DNA from: Candidatus Bathyarchaeia archaeon
GTDB taxonomy: Archaea > Thermoproteota > Bathyarchaeia > Bathyarchaeales > Bathycorpusculaceae
Reading direction: 5' to 3'
Length of the DNA: 64,000 nucleotides
NCBI GenBank assembly: GCA_038880555.1
Contig: JAVZRN010000002.1
Span: forward strand, 124,001 to 188,000
Shown: positions 36,583 to 45,660 of the stretch, one piece after another
Layout: each line of letters starts with the position of its first letter
How positions within the stretch are numbered: position 1 is the stretch's first letter
The notes under the pieces: model-generated
Database searches by the model: none
The model's input: the letters and a program-made list of their open reading frames with translations, nothing else
What the model was told of the DNA's origin: nothing
Program-made: the position numbers and the translations under genes

Positions 36583-37629
36583 ATGACATCTCTTCCAGCA
36601 TACATTGCAAGGAGACTCATACTCCTAATATTCGTGATATTGGGCGTCACAATTTTAATATTTGCAATAACAATGCTTGTCCCAATCGAAATAAGGGCAA
36701 TGCTATATGTAAGAAACGTCCAACACACCTCTCCTGACCAGCTGAGGAGCATTGCAAAAAGATACGGACTTGACAGACCTTTCTACGAGCAATACTTCAC
36801 ATGGCTCAGCCAAGTGCTTCAAGGTAACCTTGGATTTGCAAAATTCTCACAGCAATCAGTTGCAGACGCAATTCTTGAAAGATGGCCCTACACCTTCGAA
36901 ATAGTCCTTTTCGCCGCTCCGTTAATTATCTTTATCGGAATATTTTTAGGCGTCCAATCCGCTATACATAAAGACGGAATGATAGATCACGCTTGCAGAA
37001 TCCTATCTATAATCGGCTGGTCCCTCCCGTCCTTCTGGCTTGGGCTTCTTCTGCTCTCAGTATTCTCCGGGTACTTACGCTGGGTCTCACCCGGTCCATT
37101 AGATATAAATCTGCAACAATTTAGAAACGATCCCAAATCTGGATTTGTGCGGTACACTAAAATCGACTTGATTGACGGTCTCCTAAACGGACGGCCAGAC
37201 ATAACCTTAAACGTAATTCAACACGCCATACTGCCCGTAACAGTGATAGTAATCATTAACATTGCATTACTAATTAGAGTTATGCGCTCATCGATGCTGG
37301 AAGCCCTCAATAAACCATACACAACAGCGGCAAGGGCGAAAGGGTTAGATGAGAAAACAGTCATATATAAACATGCAAGAAGAAACGCTCTAATACCAGT
37401 CGTCACCCTTTCGGGAATGCTGGTGGCAGGGCTTTTAGGTGGGCTTGTAATAACCGAAACAGTTTTCGGGTTCGGCGGACTAGGACAATGGGCTGCAAAC
37501 GCAGCTATACAACTTGATGTTCCAGCAGTTTTAGGATACGCAATGCTAAGCGCGTTCCTTTTTGTTATTGCAAACTTAATTGTTGACATCCTATACGCCT
37601 ACATTGACCCAAGAATAAGGCTGGTGTAG
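36583..37629 (+). CDS. Peptide-type ABC transporter permease (DppB/OppB)
   Basis: A 348-residue permease: first helix LILLIFVILGVTILIFAI, then the DppB-type periplasmic loop (YGLDRPFYEQYFTWL and GNLGFA). Five further helices include the EAA loop (TTAARAKGLDEKTVIYKHARRN) and GGLVITETVFGFGGLG. It pairs with DppC to import oligo- or dipeptides, or oligosaccharides in some archaea. The downstream DppC gene begins 4 bp after its stop. Confidence 0.93.
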   Translation: MTSLPAYIARRLILLIFVILGVTILIFAITMLVPIEIRAMLYVRNVQHTSPDQLRSIAKRYGLDRPFYEQYFTWLSQVLQGNLGFAKFSQQSVADAILERWPYTFEIVLFAAPLIIFIGIFLGVQSAIHKDGMIDHACRILSIIGWSLPSFWLGLLLLSVFSGYLRWVSPGPLDINLQQFRNDPKSGFVRYTKIDLIDGLLNGRPDITLNVIQHAILPVTVIVIINIALLIRVMRSSMLEALNKPYTTAARAKGLDEKTVIYKHARRNALIPVVTLSGMLVAGLLGGLVITETVFGFGGLGQWAANAAIQLDVPAVLGYAMLSAFLFVIANLIVDILYAYIDPRIRLV

Positions 37630-37632
37630 AAT

Positions 37633-38748
37633 TTGAATTTAAGTGTGAAGTGGGAAGAAATCAAAGCTTCATGGAGGCCACGAATAAAAGAATGGAAATT
37701 TATGCTTAAAAGAATCAGTGAATCACCACTGGCAATCATTGGCATCGCAATAATATTGGGTTTTGTTATAATTGCGTGCCTTGCTCCAGTACTTGCTCCT
37801 CCCTACTTTAACGAAAACCCATTCATACTTAAGCCTGACGTAGAAATTTCCGTTTTAACTCCAGAACCTATACCGCCTACCATCAACCACATTTTCGGGA
37901 CTACCGCTGAAAAATACGACATTTACTACGCGTGCATATGGGGCACAATAAACGCCTTCCGCGTAGGCTTAATCGTTGTAGTTATAGCACTTGTCATAGG
38001 AGTAGTCTTAGGCACAACAGCCGCCTATTACGGCGGCATGATCGATGAACTATTAATGCGATTCACAGACATAATAATCGCTTTGCCAGGGCTAGTGCTT
38101 GCAATGGCACTTGTAATAGCTTTCCCGACGGTAATTCCCATGGACGTAACACTCACGATACTCGTGATTTCAGCTGTCATATCAGTATTTTTTGCGGCAT
38201 TTAAGCCGGAGCGAAAATTTCTTCTGCCTAGCCAAATAATTTTACTTGTATCTCTTTACCTTTACCTAACCAATCCCATAATTATAGGATTAAATTTGTC
38301 TAGACTAGACAAGGTTCTCATATCCCTAGCAATAGTAGGGTGGCCCGGCTACGCAAGACTCATCCGTGGCGAAGTTCTCAGAGTTAAAAACGAGGATTAC
38401 GTCGAAGCCGCAAAAGCTTCAGGCTGCTCAGACTTAAGGATAATAATAAAGCATATTTTACCAAATACGGTTTACCCCTTACTAATAGTTGTAACACTTG
38501 ACATAGGCTCAATAGTTCTAACAGCAGCAGCATTAAGCTTCCTTGGAATAGGCGCTGAACCCAACTTTGCTGATTGGGGCAACATAATCAGTATGAGTAG
38601 AGTTTGGGTTAGCTCTCCTGAAAATCTTGTGCGGTACTACCACACGTTTCTAATACCTGGCATATTCATAAGTTTATTCGTTCTAGGATGGAACCTTCTA
38701 GGGGATGCCCTTCGAGACGTTCTCGATCCCATGATAAGGAGGCGCTAA
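37633..38748 (+). CDS. Peptide-type ABC transporter permease (DppC/OppC), with insertion
   Basis: A 371-residue permease. The N-terminal OppC helix, HIFGTTAEKYD, ALPGLVLAMALVIA, WPGYARLIRGEVL, EAAKASGCSDLRIIIKHILPN and FLGIGAEPNFADWG match the family. Between the TDIIIALPGL helix and the WPGYARL segment are about 60 extra hydrophobic residues (including a KPERKFLLPSQ loop) not present in ordinary DppC, probably adding one or two membrane segments. It starts at TTG 37633, 3 bp after dppB. Confidence 0.92.
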   Translation: MNLSVKWEEIKASWRPRIKEWKFMLKRISESPLAIIGIAIILGFVIIACLAPVLAPPYFNENPFILKPDVEISVLTPEPIPPTINHIFGTTAEKYDIYYACIWGTINAFRVGLIVVVIALVIGVVLGTTAAYYGGMIDELLMRFTDIIIALPGLVLAMALVIAFPTVIPMDVTLTILVISAVISVFFAAFKPERKFLLPSQIILLVSLYLYLTNPIIIGLNLSRLDKVLISLAIVGWPGYARLIRGEVLRVKNEDYVEAAKASGCSDLRIIIKHILPNTVYPLLIVVTLDIGSIVLTAAALSFLGIGAEPNFADWGNIISMSRVWVSSPENLVRYYHTFLIPGIFISLFVLGWNLLGDALRDVLDPMIRRR

Positions 38749-38750
38749 AC

Positions 38751-39872
38751 TTGACTGAAGAAGCCCTTGTAGCAGTCAAAAATCTTGTGGTAAGATTCTA
38801 CACATACGCTGGAATAGTTGAAGCACTAGACGGTGTCAACCTTAAAATAAAGCCAGGCGAAATACTTGGACTAGTTGGAGAAACAGGTTGCGGCAAAAGC
38901 GTTACAAGCTTTTCAATATTACAGCTTGTACCACCACCTGGAAAAATTGAAGAAGGAGAGATACACCTTAAGAGGGACGGCAAAATCATAAACATAAGTG
39001 GTCTCCGCAAAGACACAATAAGACAAATACGCGGAAAAGACATAGCTATGATCTTTCAAGAACCTAGAGCCTACTTAAACCCAGTATACACAGTCGAAAC
39101 ACAAATTGGAGAAGCCTTGCTAACACATAGAAAAAATGAATTCCTTCAAAAAGCCATACAAGCCCTTGAGAAGTCAGGTAAAAGTTCAAATTTTGAAAAG
39201 AAAGTTTATGAGCGAATGTTAAAGAAACCTAAGTCGCCTATAACAAAAATCATGGCTAAATTCTGCCGAAAAAAAACCCTAAAGGCTGAAGTAAGTAAGG
39301 AGGTTGTCAATCTCCTAAGAAGTGTTGAGATTGCAGATCCTGAAAGAGTAGCAAAGATGTATCCTTTCGAATTAAGCGGGGGAATGGCTCAGAGGGCCGT
39401 AATAGCCATGGCCCTTTCATGTCAGCCTTTAGTACTTATAGCAGACGAGCCAACAACAAACTTGGACGTGACAGTTCAAGCTCAAATACTAAATCTCATC
39501 AGAGAGTTAAGAAAGACTTTCAAATCCTCCATCCTTTACATAACCCATGATTTGGGAGTTATAGCTGAACTCTGTGACAGAGTAGCTGTTATGTACGCTG
39601 GAAACGTCGTTGAAACCGCAGATGTCTATGAACTTTTCGAGGCTCCGCTTCATCCCTACACTAAAGCCTTATTAGAATCGATTCCAAGACCAGGCGAAGA
39701 GTTTAAGTCTATTCCAGGAACTGTTCCGAGCCTTATAAATCCGCCGAAAGGATGCCGTTTTCATGATAGATGCCGATATGAAATGGACATATGCAAGAAG
39801 GTTAAGCCTGCTTTCATAGAAGTTAAGAAGGACCACTTTGTTGCATGTCATCTTTACGGAGGCTCCAAATGA
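38751..39872 (+). CDS. Peptide-type ABC transporter ATPase (DppD/OppD)
   Basis: 373 residues with Walker A GETGCGKS, Q-loop MIFQEPRAYLNP, signature ELSGGMAQR, Walker B LIADEPTTNLD and H-switch ITHDLGV. The C-terminal OppD extension contains four cysteines (CRFHDRCRYEMDIC, then ACHLYG), often an iron-sulfur site. TTG 38751 is preferred over an upstream ATG inside dppC because GGAGG at 38738-38742 lies just before it and the spacing to the dppC stop is only 2 bp. Confidence 0.93.
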   Translation: MTEEALVAVKNLVVRFYTYAGIVEALDGVNLKIKPGEILGLVGETGCGKSVTSFSILQLVPPPGKIEEGEIHLKRDGKIINISGLRKDTIRQIRGKDIAMIFQEPRAYLNPVYTVETQIGEALLTHRKNEFLQKAIQALEKSGKSSNFEKKVYERMLKKPKSPITKIMAKFCRKKTLKAEVSKEVVNLLRSVEIADPERVAKMYPFELSGGMAQRAVIAMALSCQPLVLIADEPTTNLDVTVQAQILNLIRELRKTFKSSILYITHDLGVIAELCDRVAVMYAGNVVETADVYELFEAPLHPYTKALLESIPRPGEEFKSIPGTVPSLINPPKGCRFHDRCRYEMDICKKVKPAFIEVKKDHFVACHLYGGSK

Positions 39873-40921
39873 ATAGCATAATTATAGTTAGGAATCTAAA
39901 AAAACATTACCCAATACTTGGTGGTGTGTTTAAGCGTAGGGTAGCTTCTGTAAAGGCTGTTGACGGTGTTTCATTAAACATTTTTAAGGGTGAAACCTTC
40001 GGCTTAGTTGGCGAGTCTGGCTGTGGGAAGACAACTCTTGGCAAAACGATTTTGAGGCTTCTCAAACCCGATGCTGGCAATATATTTTTTGATGTTCCTG
40101 AACGTGTTATTGACGAGATAATAGAGTTAGAGAGGACTAACCCCAAATCAAAAAGACTTAAACTTTTGAGGACACAATATGATATTGCCACTTTCTCCGG
40201 CGAAAAATTGTTGAGACTTAGAAGGCACATGCAAATCGTCTATCAGGATCCAACAACTTCGCTTGATCCAAGAATGCTTGTTAAAGATATTGTTGCTGAG
40301 CCTCTTGTTGCACAGGGTATAGCTAAGGGTGAAGAGGCGAGAAAACTTGTTGTTGACATTTTAAATAAGGTTGGTTTGGGTGAGCAGCATCTTTACAGGT
40401 TTCCCCACGAGTTTAGCGGTGGGCAGAGGCAGAGAATAGCCATAGCCAGAGCTCTTGTTTGTAGACCGGAATTTGTTGTGCTTGATGAGCCTACATCTTC
40501 GGTGGATGTTTCCGTCCGAGCTCAGCTTCTTAATCTCTTTAAAGATTTGCAGAAAGAGCTTGACTTAACATACATGTTTATCAGCCACGATTTAAGCATA
40601 GTTGAGTGTATAAGCGATAGAGTTGCAATAATGTATCTTGGAAAGATTAATGAGCTTGCCCCTACATATAAAATCTTCAAGAATCCTATACACCCATACT
40701 CACAAGCGCTAATAGCTTCTGTGCCCATTCCAGACCCAAAAAAGCGAAGGGAACGGGCACCCTTAGCCGGCGAGGTTCCAAGTCCGGTTAATCCTCCAGC
40801 CGGATGCCGTTTTCATCCCAGATGTCCCCTTGTGATGGATGTTTGTAGGAGAGAGGAGCCACAGTTGTTTGAAGTTGAGAAGGATCATTATGTTGCTTGT
40901 TTCGCTGTTGCTAGACGGTGA
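39869..40921 (+). CDS. Peptide-type ABC transporter ATPase (DppF/OppF)
   Basis: 350 residues with Walker A GESGCGKTT, signature FSGGQRQR, Walker B VLDEPTSSVD and H-switch ISHDLSI. The C-terminal Cys-rich OppF extension (CRFHPRCPLVMDVC, then ACFA) is present. ATG 39869 overlaps the previous stop as ATGA and has GGAGG at 39858-39862. About 45 residues are inserted between Walker A and the Q-loop compared with usual OppF (the VIDEIIELERTNPKSK region). The stop is 6 bp before the membrane-anchored cohesin gene. Confidence 0.93.
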   Translation: MNSIIIVRNLKKHYPILGGVFKRRVASVKAVDGVSLNIFKGETFGLVGESGCGKTTLGKTILRLLKPDAGNIFFDVPERVIDEIIELERTNPKSKRLKLLRTQYDIATFSGEKLLRLRRHMQIVYQDPTTSLDPRMLVKDIVAEPLVAQGIAKGEEARKLVVDILNKVGLGEQHLYRFPHEFSGGQRQRIAIARALVCRPEFVVLDEPTSSVDVSVRAQLLNLFKDLQKELDLTYMFISHDLSIVECISDRVAIMYLGKINELAPTYKIFKNPIHPYSQALIASVPIPDPKKRRERAPLAGEVPSPVNPPAGCRFHPRCPLVMDVCRREEPQLFEVEKDHYVACFAVARR

Positions 40922-40927
40922 TGAAAT

Positions 40928-41995
40928 ATGGTCGGTTTTATTAATTATTTAAAGAAAAAATCCGTGACCTACATAATATTATCTACGGTGTTGGTAACTC
41001 AATTTTTCATTATGGTTCCATTGTCAAATGCTCAGGAGGGTGCTCAAATGCTAATTGAGCCTGAAACTCTTTCGCTTAGGGTTGGCGATAACTTTACAAT
41101 AACCATTATCGCAAGGAATCTTGAAACTCTTTATTCATGGCAGGTTTTCTTGAAATTTAATGCTTCAGTGGTGAACTGTACAGAAACTGATGTTTGGATT
41201 CCCCCAGACAACGTTTTTTCAGGACATAGGGCAAATCCAACAGATGTAATTTTCCGTAAGGATGTTGTCGACGGCTTAGATGGCATGGGATTATCTTGCT
41301 CTCTTCAAGGTGACGACTATGTAAGTGTTAGTGAAGGGGTCTTGTTTAAAGTAAACTTCACAGTTAAAGCTGTTGGATCTACGGTAATAAAAATTGCCAC
41401 AAAGGATGATCCGGTGAAGACCGGGCAGTTCTATACGTTTTACTCGTGGTTTTGTGATTACTATCTAGAGGAGGTTCCATTCTCATCTAGTTATTGTATT
41501 GTAGTGGTGGAGGGATCCGTTGTTAATCTGCCTCCTGTCGTCCGTCTTGTTGTCACGGTTCCCGAGGTTGACACAAGTAAGTATCTCGTGTTAAGGGGAC
41601 ACACTCCTACTGAGGCGCTTCCTTATACGTTTGCTTTTAAGGGGTATCCTGTGATTTTTAATGCGTCAATTTCTATAGATCCTGATGGGAATATAACTAG
41701 TTATTTGTGGGATTTCGGGGATGGGAATGTAACTGAGACTAGTGGACCTATTGTTGTTCATGTTTATGGTTCTACTGGTAAGTATTACGTACTTTTGACT
41801 GTTTTTGATGATGGTGATCCTCCAATGAATTCAACTTACCGATTTATTGTTGTTGTTGGTTTGCTTCTTGAGCTTTTTGATTGGAGTCCTGCTCTTTATG
41901 GTTTGGGAGTTGTCATTGCCGTTGCTGTTGTTGTTTCTGTTGTTAGAAGGGTTAGAAATTATTTGAAGTTTAGGAGTAAATTTAGAAGCCGTTAA
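40928..41995 (+). CDS. Membrane-anchored cohesin-like / PKD protein
   Basis: 355 residues. Signal peptide (about 1-36), a cohesin-like beta-sandwich (about 38-190: LRVGDNFTITI, YSWQVFLKFN, VFSGH, GVLFKVNFTV), a PKD domain (about 205-305: SIDPDGNITSYLWDFGDGN), and a C-terminal membrane helix (LYGLGVVIAVAVVVSVV) with a basic cytoplasmic tail. It should display a dockerin receptor on the outer face of the membrane. It begins 6 bp after dppF with GGTGAT as ribosome-binding site, so it belongs to the transporter operon. It is the best candidate receptor for the dockerin of the binding protein. Confidence 0.85.
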   Translation: MVGFINYLKKKSVTYIILSTVLVTQFFIMVPLSNAQEGAQMLIEPETLSLRVGDNFTITIIARNLETLYSWQVFLKFNASVVNCTETDVWIPPDNVFSGHRANPTDVIFRKDVVDGLDGMGLSCSLQGDDYVSVSEGVLFKVNFTVKAVGSTVIKIATKDDPVKTGQFYTFYSWFCDYYLEEVPFSSSYCIVVVEGSVVNLPPVVRLVVTVPEVDTSKYLVLRGHTPTEALPYTFAFKGYPVIFNASISIDPDGNITSYLWDFGDGNVTETSGPIVVHVYGSTGKYYVLLTVFDDGDPPMNSTYRFIVVVGLLLELFDWSPALYGLGVVIAVAVVVSVVRRVRNYLKFRSKFRSR

Positions 41996-42038
41996 CCCAA
42001 TTTTGGCTGTGTCTTTTGGTGGTAGAAGATATTTCCAG

Positions 42039-42048
42039 AAAGTTTAAA
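42039..42048 (+). promoter_or_regulatory. TATA box of the triple cohesin-like gene
   Basis: AGTTTAAATG lies about 55 bp upstream of ATG 42099. An ATG at 42048 falls within this element, which argues against it as a start. Confidence 0.5.
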
Positions 42049-42098
42049 TGTGGTTCTGTACTAATTGTCATTTGCTGAAAGGTGAGGGGAGAAGAAAA

Positions 42099-44429
42099 AT
42101 GAGAAAGGCTTTAGCAACTATTCTAGTGGCTTTGATGCTATTGGCCGCTTTACCGCCGTTTCTACTAAAGCCGGCTTATGCCCAAGTTGAGAATGCGATG
42201 TGGATTGAACCAGCTGCATTAAACTTTGGAACCGACACAGTTTCTCCAGGCGACAAATTCAATGTGAGTATAAAGGTTTGGGTGACAGCGGACAACATGT
42301 TTGCTTGGCAGTTCCGATTAATTTTTGATCCAACGCAATTAAAGGCAACGAGGGCTGGCTATAAGCCTGGACCTGCAAACAGTGAATGGGCTAGCTATAG
42401 AACTGGCGGCGCAGTAGCTACTGTAACCCCGGACATAGGGGCAAACTATGTGCTATTCACTGAGTCTTGCCAAGGTGACAACTATGTGCCGAAGAACACG
42501 CCTCCAGTCTATTTGGCTTGGGTTGAGTTTGAGATTGTGGCGGCTCCACCGATGGGTGGAGAACTAACAAGCGCTTTGAGCATAGATCACCCGCAGACAT
42601 GGGTTATGAATCCTAGCATGGAGGAGATTTCAATTCAGAAGATTGGGGCAACTTATAGGTATTACTGGGTTGCTCCTCCAAGGCCGAAGCTGGCTGTCGA
42701 CCCGTCCTATAGGGAGTACGGTCCATACCCACCATCAGTTATTGGAACAGAGTTTGACGAAAACATAATAATCAAGGGATTAAGCGCTGCATGGTTCTTG
42801 AAGAATGCTTCAACATGGCTGGCCTACGACCCAGACTTGCTTGTTGTTGTGGGCGTAACATTTGGCCCTGCATGGACATATACGGAGTTTGACAATTCAA
42901 CTGCTGGAGACCTGTACCTGTTTGCTGAAACAACAACTCCGCCAAGCGGGGATGTGCTACTAGCCACGGTTAGATTTAAGATAATATTCCAGGACACGGC
43001 CCCACCGAGAACACCAGGCGAGTATGATGAGTCGCCGTTAAACCTACATGACTACCACTTGTTCGCAGAGCCAATAGAAATACAGACCATGCCAGAAATC
43101 GATGGAAAAGTTAGAATATACTGCCTCATAACCCTGCCAGTGCCATACCTGGAAGTATCAAGTCACGTTATGAGTGTTTGCGCTGAAGGAGACGAATTTA
43201 ACGTGACAGTTTCACTGAAGAACCTCGACAGCCACTGGTACCTAGTCGCAATACAATTCAGATTAAAGTATCCAGCCGACCTAATCGAACCAGTAGCATG
43301 TTACGAAGGGCCATTCCTGCCAAGCTTCGCAGCCCTACAACCCGACAGCCTAGGAACCTTCTGCGTTTCATACTTTGAAGACTGGCCACCATACGGACCC
43401 CACGTCCTCTATGGCGAACTCATATATCCAAACGCAAGCGGATGGTGGAATGAACCATTCCCAGAAGGCAGCGGAGTAGTTGCAATAATAACCTTCAAAG
43501 TGAAATACGCGCCCTACCCAGATGAAGGAACCATAACAGCCCCACTTGAAATTGTCTGGCAAGGCGCTGTCGGATTAGACGGTCCATCAACTCAAAACAT
43601 TGTTGACGTACCACTTGCCAACCCAGTAAACGGAACCTACACAATAACACCATACTTTGCTGGAAGACGCATTGACCTATATGGAGGTGCAATAAACAGC
43701 GGATATGGTACAACCCACGGGTTAACGTACGGCCCTGGCATATTCTGGCCAGCACCATACGGTGGTCAAGGACCTAACAAACCAATGGATTTAGTAATAG
43801 ATCAATCATTAGTATGGCTCTTCGCAAACGTTACATATCACGGCTGGCCAGTACAGGCCAAACGGGTAAACTTCGAAGTATTAATGCCCGACGGTACAAC
43901 CTATACAAAGCTTAGTGCAGTCACAGATTCCAACGGAGTTGCATGTGTAAGCTTCAGAATGCCATGGCCATGTGACAATCCAGAAGGCCTCTTTGGAAAA
44001 TGGAAAGTAATAGCCACATGCAGTCTAGCAGACGAGGTGATAAATGACACTATGGAATTCCACTACGACTATCTAGTCCACATATGGAAAGTCACAACAA
44101 ACAAGTACTACTACAACCATACGGAAAAGGTAATCATAACGATAGAGTATGGATCTCACGCCATGCAAACATACCCAGTGCTGTTCACAGCCATAATACA
44201 AGACGAATTAGGAGTTACCATCGGCTTAGCCACAATAAACACAACAGTTGGCGGAGCCAAATTCTGTACATACAAGAACGACATACAAACACTGTCGATA
44301 GAAATTCCGAAATGGGCATTTGCAGGAATCGCAAAGGTTCGTGTTAATGCATTTGACAAAGAGCCGGCTGAAGGTGGATTTAACTGGTGTCCAGAGGCAA
44401 CAACGAAAATCTGCATACTACCAGCATAA
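42099..44429 (+). CDS. Secreted protein with three cohesin-like domains and C-terminal Ig-like domains
   Basis: 776 residues. Signal peptide (about 1-28), cohesin-like domain 1 (about 34-185: MWIEP, FNVSIKV, WQFRLIFDP, TESCQGDNYVP), domain 2 (about 195-345) and domain 3 (about 348-515: FNVTVSLKN, IQFRLKYPA, GSGVVAIITF). About 260 residues of beta-sandwich or macroglobulin-like repeats (VNFEVLMPDGTTYTK, VIITIEYG) follow. It has no dockerin and no membrane helix, so it may act as a free scaffold. ATG 42099 has GGTGAGGGGAG 8-18 bp upstream. Confidence 0.8.
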   Translation: MRKALATILVALMLLAALPPFLLKPAYAQVENAMWIEPAALNFGTDTVSPGDKFNVSIKVWVTADNMFAWQFRLIFDPTQLKATRAGYKPGPANSEWASYRTGGAVATVTPDIGANYVLFTESCQGDNYVPKNTPPVYLAWVEFEIVAAPPMGGELTSALSIDHPQTWVMNPSMEEISIQKIGATYRYYWVAPPRPKLAVDPSYREYGPYPPSVIGTEFDENIIIKGLSAAWFLKNASTWLAYDPDLLVVVGVTFGPAWTYTEFDNSTAGDLYLFAETTTPPSGDVLLATVRFKIIFQDTAPPRTPGEYDESPLNLHDYHLFAEPIEIQTMPEIDGKVRIYCLITLPVPYLEVSSHVMSVCAEGDEFNVTVSLKNLDSHWYLVAIQFRLKYPADLIEPVACYEGPFLPSFAALQPDSLGTFCVSYFEDWPPYGPHVLYGELIYPNASGWWNEPFPEGSGVVAIITFKVKYAPYPDEGTITAPLEIVWQGAVGLDGPSTQNIVDVPLANPVNGTYTITPYFAGRRIDLYGGAINSGYGTTHGLTYGPGIFWPAPYGGQGPNKPMDLVIDQSLVWLFANVTYHGWPVQAKRVNFEVLMPDGTTYTKLSAVTDSNGVACVSFRMPWPCDNPEGLFGKWKVIATCSLADEVINDTMEFHYDYLVHIWKVTTNKYYYNHTEKVIITIEYGSHAMQTYPVLFTAIIQDELGVTIGLATINTTVGGAKFCTYKNDIQTLSIEIPKWAFAGIAKVRVNAFDKEPAEGGFNWCPEATTKICILPA
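42578..42605 (+). repeat. 28-bp segment identical to 50196-50223
   Basis: The sequence encoding the SIDHPQTWV region of cohesin domain 1 is identical over 28 bp to the anchored cohesin gene at 49678 (50196-50223), indicating recent duplication or gene conversion. Confidence 0.7.
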
Positions 44430-44437
44430 ACTTCCTC

Positions 44438-44450
44438 TTTTTTTATTTGT
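44438..44450 (+). terminator. T-rich terminator after the triple cohesin-like gene
   Basis: TTCCTC precedes a T7-A-T3 run directly after the stop codon, matching other T-tract terminators in the cluster. Confidence 0.45.
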
Positions 44451-44599
44451 GTGCATGTCTTATCCACCTTTTTTGCTTATAATTCTGAATTCTACATAGG
44501 AAAATGTGCAGGGAACATCAAAACTTTCTTAAAATAAGGATAGAAGTTAAATCCATAACATTTATCAACAAAATCCCTTTACTTTAAAGGGGAGAAATC

Positions 44600-45595
44600 T
44601 TGAAGGAACATACACTCTTAACAGCATTAACATCAACAATGCTTCTCCTGCTTCTATGCTGCCCGCTAATACCGACATCAGAATCAGCAACATTAACCCT
44701 TAATCTAATGCCGAACAAGCAAAAATACAACGTGGGAGAACAAGTAAACCTTGTCGGAAACCTCACGCAAGACGGTGCCCTAGTATCCGATGCTCTAATA
44801 TCCCTCGAAATCAATAACCCCAAAAACGAGCTATTCATAATCAGAGCCTTCACAACAGGCCAACCCCTACAAGGCCCCTTACCAGTTGAAATAACAAGCC
44901 TAATACCATGCGACGCGGGCGGAAACCCAAAATACACCTTCATCAGAGGAGACACAATGGGATTTAAAGTAACCTTCAAAAACAACATGGCATCATCCTG
45001 CCAAGTAATCATAACAATAAACATGTTCTACAACAACGGCGTACCCTTCAAAGCCTTCATCGCATACAACGGCTCAATAGACGCCGGAAGAACAATCACC
45101 TTCACAATATGGCCAATACTAATACCATCAGACGCCCAAGCAGGCACAGCAGTAGCCTATGCCGCCCCATTTAACAAATTACCAACCAATGGCGGTTTAG
45201 CCTACTCCCCAGAAAAAAACGCAACCTTCAACATACTATCAACATCAACAATAAAGGAAACAGTCAAAGTAAACAGCGGAAAATTCAACATAACCTTCCC
45301 ACTGACATCCATACCAATAATGCTTGGCAATTACACCGCCTACGCAGTAACCTTCTACAACTACCGCCTAGCCTCAGCAACATGCACCTTCAACGTAATG
45401 CTGATAGGGGACATAAACAATGATGGAACCATAGATGGCAAGGACATAAGCATCGTCTGTAAAGCCTTCGGCGCAACACCCGAAAGCCCAAGATGGAACC
45501 CCAAAGCAGACCTAAACTCCGACGGCATAATCGACGGCAAAGACATAAGCATCGTCTGTAAAGCCTTCGGAATAACAGTCATAGTAGACCCATAA
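44600..45595 (+). CDS. Secreted dockerin protein, 331 aa
   Basis: Signal peptide (about 1-30), then two to three beta-sandwich domains of unrecognised family (about 32-265: KQKYNVGEQVNLVGNLTQDG, TMGFKVTFKN). A type I dockerin closes the protein (about 270-331), with two nearly identical loops (DINNDGTIDGKD and DLNSDGIIDGKD), each followed by ISIVCKAFG. It starts at TTG 44600 with AAAGGGGAG at 44586-44594. It is presumed to be a cargo or adaptor of the cohesin scaffold; no enzymatic motif was seen. Confidence 0.8.
   Translation: MKEHTLLTALTSTMLLLLLCCPLIPTSESATLTLNLMPNKQKYNVGEQVNLVGNLTQDGALVSDALISLEINNPKNELFIIRAFTTGQPLQGPLPVEITSLIPCDAGGNPKYTFIRGDTMGFKVTFKNNMASSCQVIITINMFYNNGVPFKAFIAYNGSIDAGRTITFTIWPILIPSDAQAGTAVAYAAPFNKLPTNGGLAYSPEKNATFNILSTSTIKETVKVNSGKFNITFPLTSIPIMLGNYTAYAVTFYNYRLASATCTFNVMLIGDINNDGTIDGKDISIVCKAFGATPESPRWNPKADLNSDGIIDGKDISIVCKAFGITVIVDP
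45443..45570 (+). repeat. Dockerin internal repeat (29-bp identical units)
   Basis: A 29-bp sequence encoding the ISIVCKAFG part of the dockerin loop helix occurs exactly twice (45443-45471 and 45542-45570) with a 99-bp period, which keeps the reading frame. Confidence 0.8.
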
Positions 45596-45660
45596 AACCA
45601 GCCCCATCAATTAACCCCTAACCGAAATAAAACTTATCAACAGCATTCCATAATATAAAG

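Noticed and set aside
42048-42098. Upstream ATG start for the triple cohesin-like gene
   Set aside because: The ATG lies inside the likely TATA box, and the codons before ATG 42099 do not fit a signal peptide; a strong ribosome-binding site precedes 42099.
44600-45595. A glycosidase or peptidase domain in the 331-residue dockerin protein
   Set aside because: Its upstream region shows only beta-sandwich-like strands; no catalytic residues or family signature could be supported.
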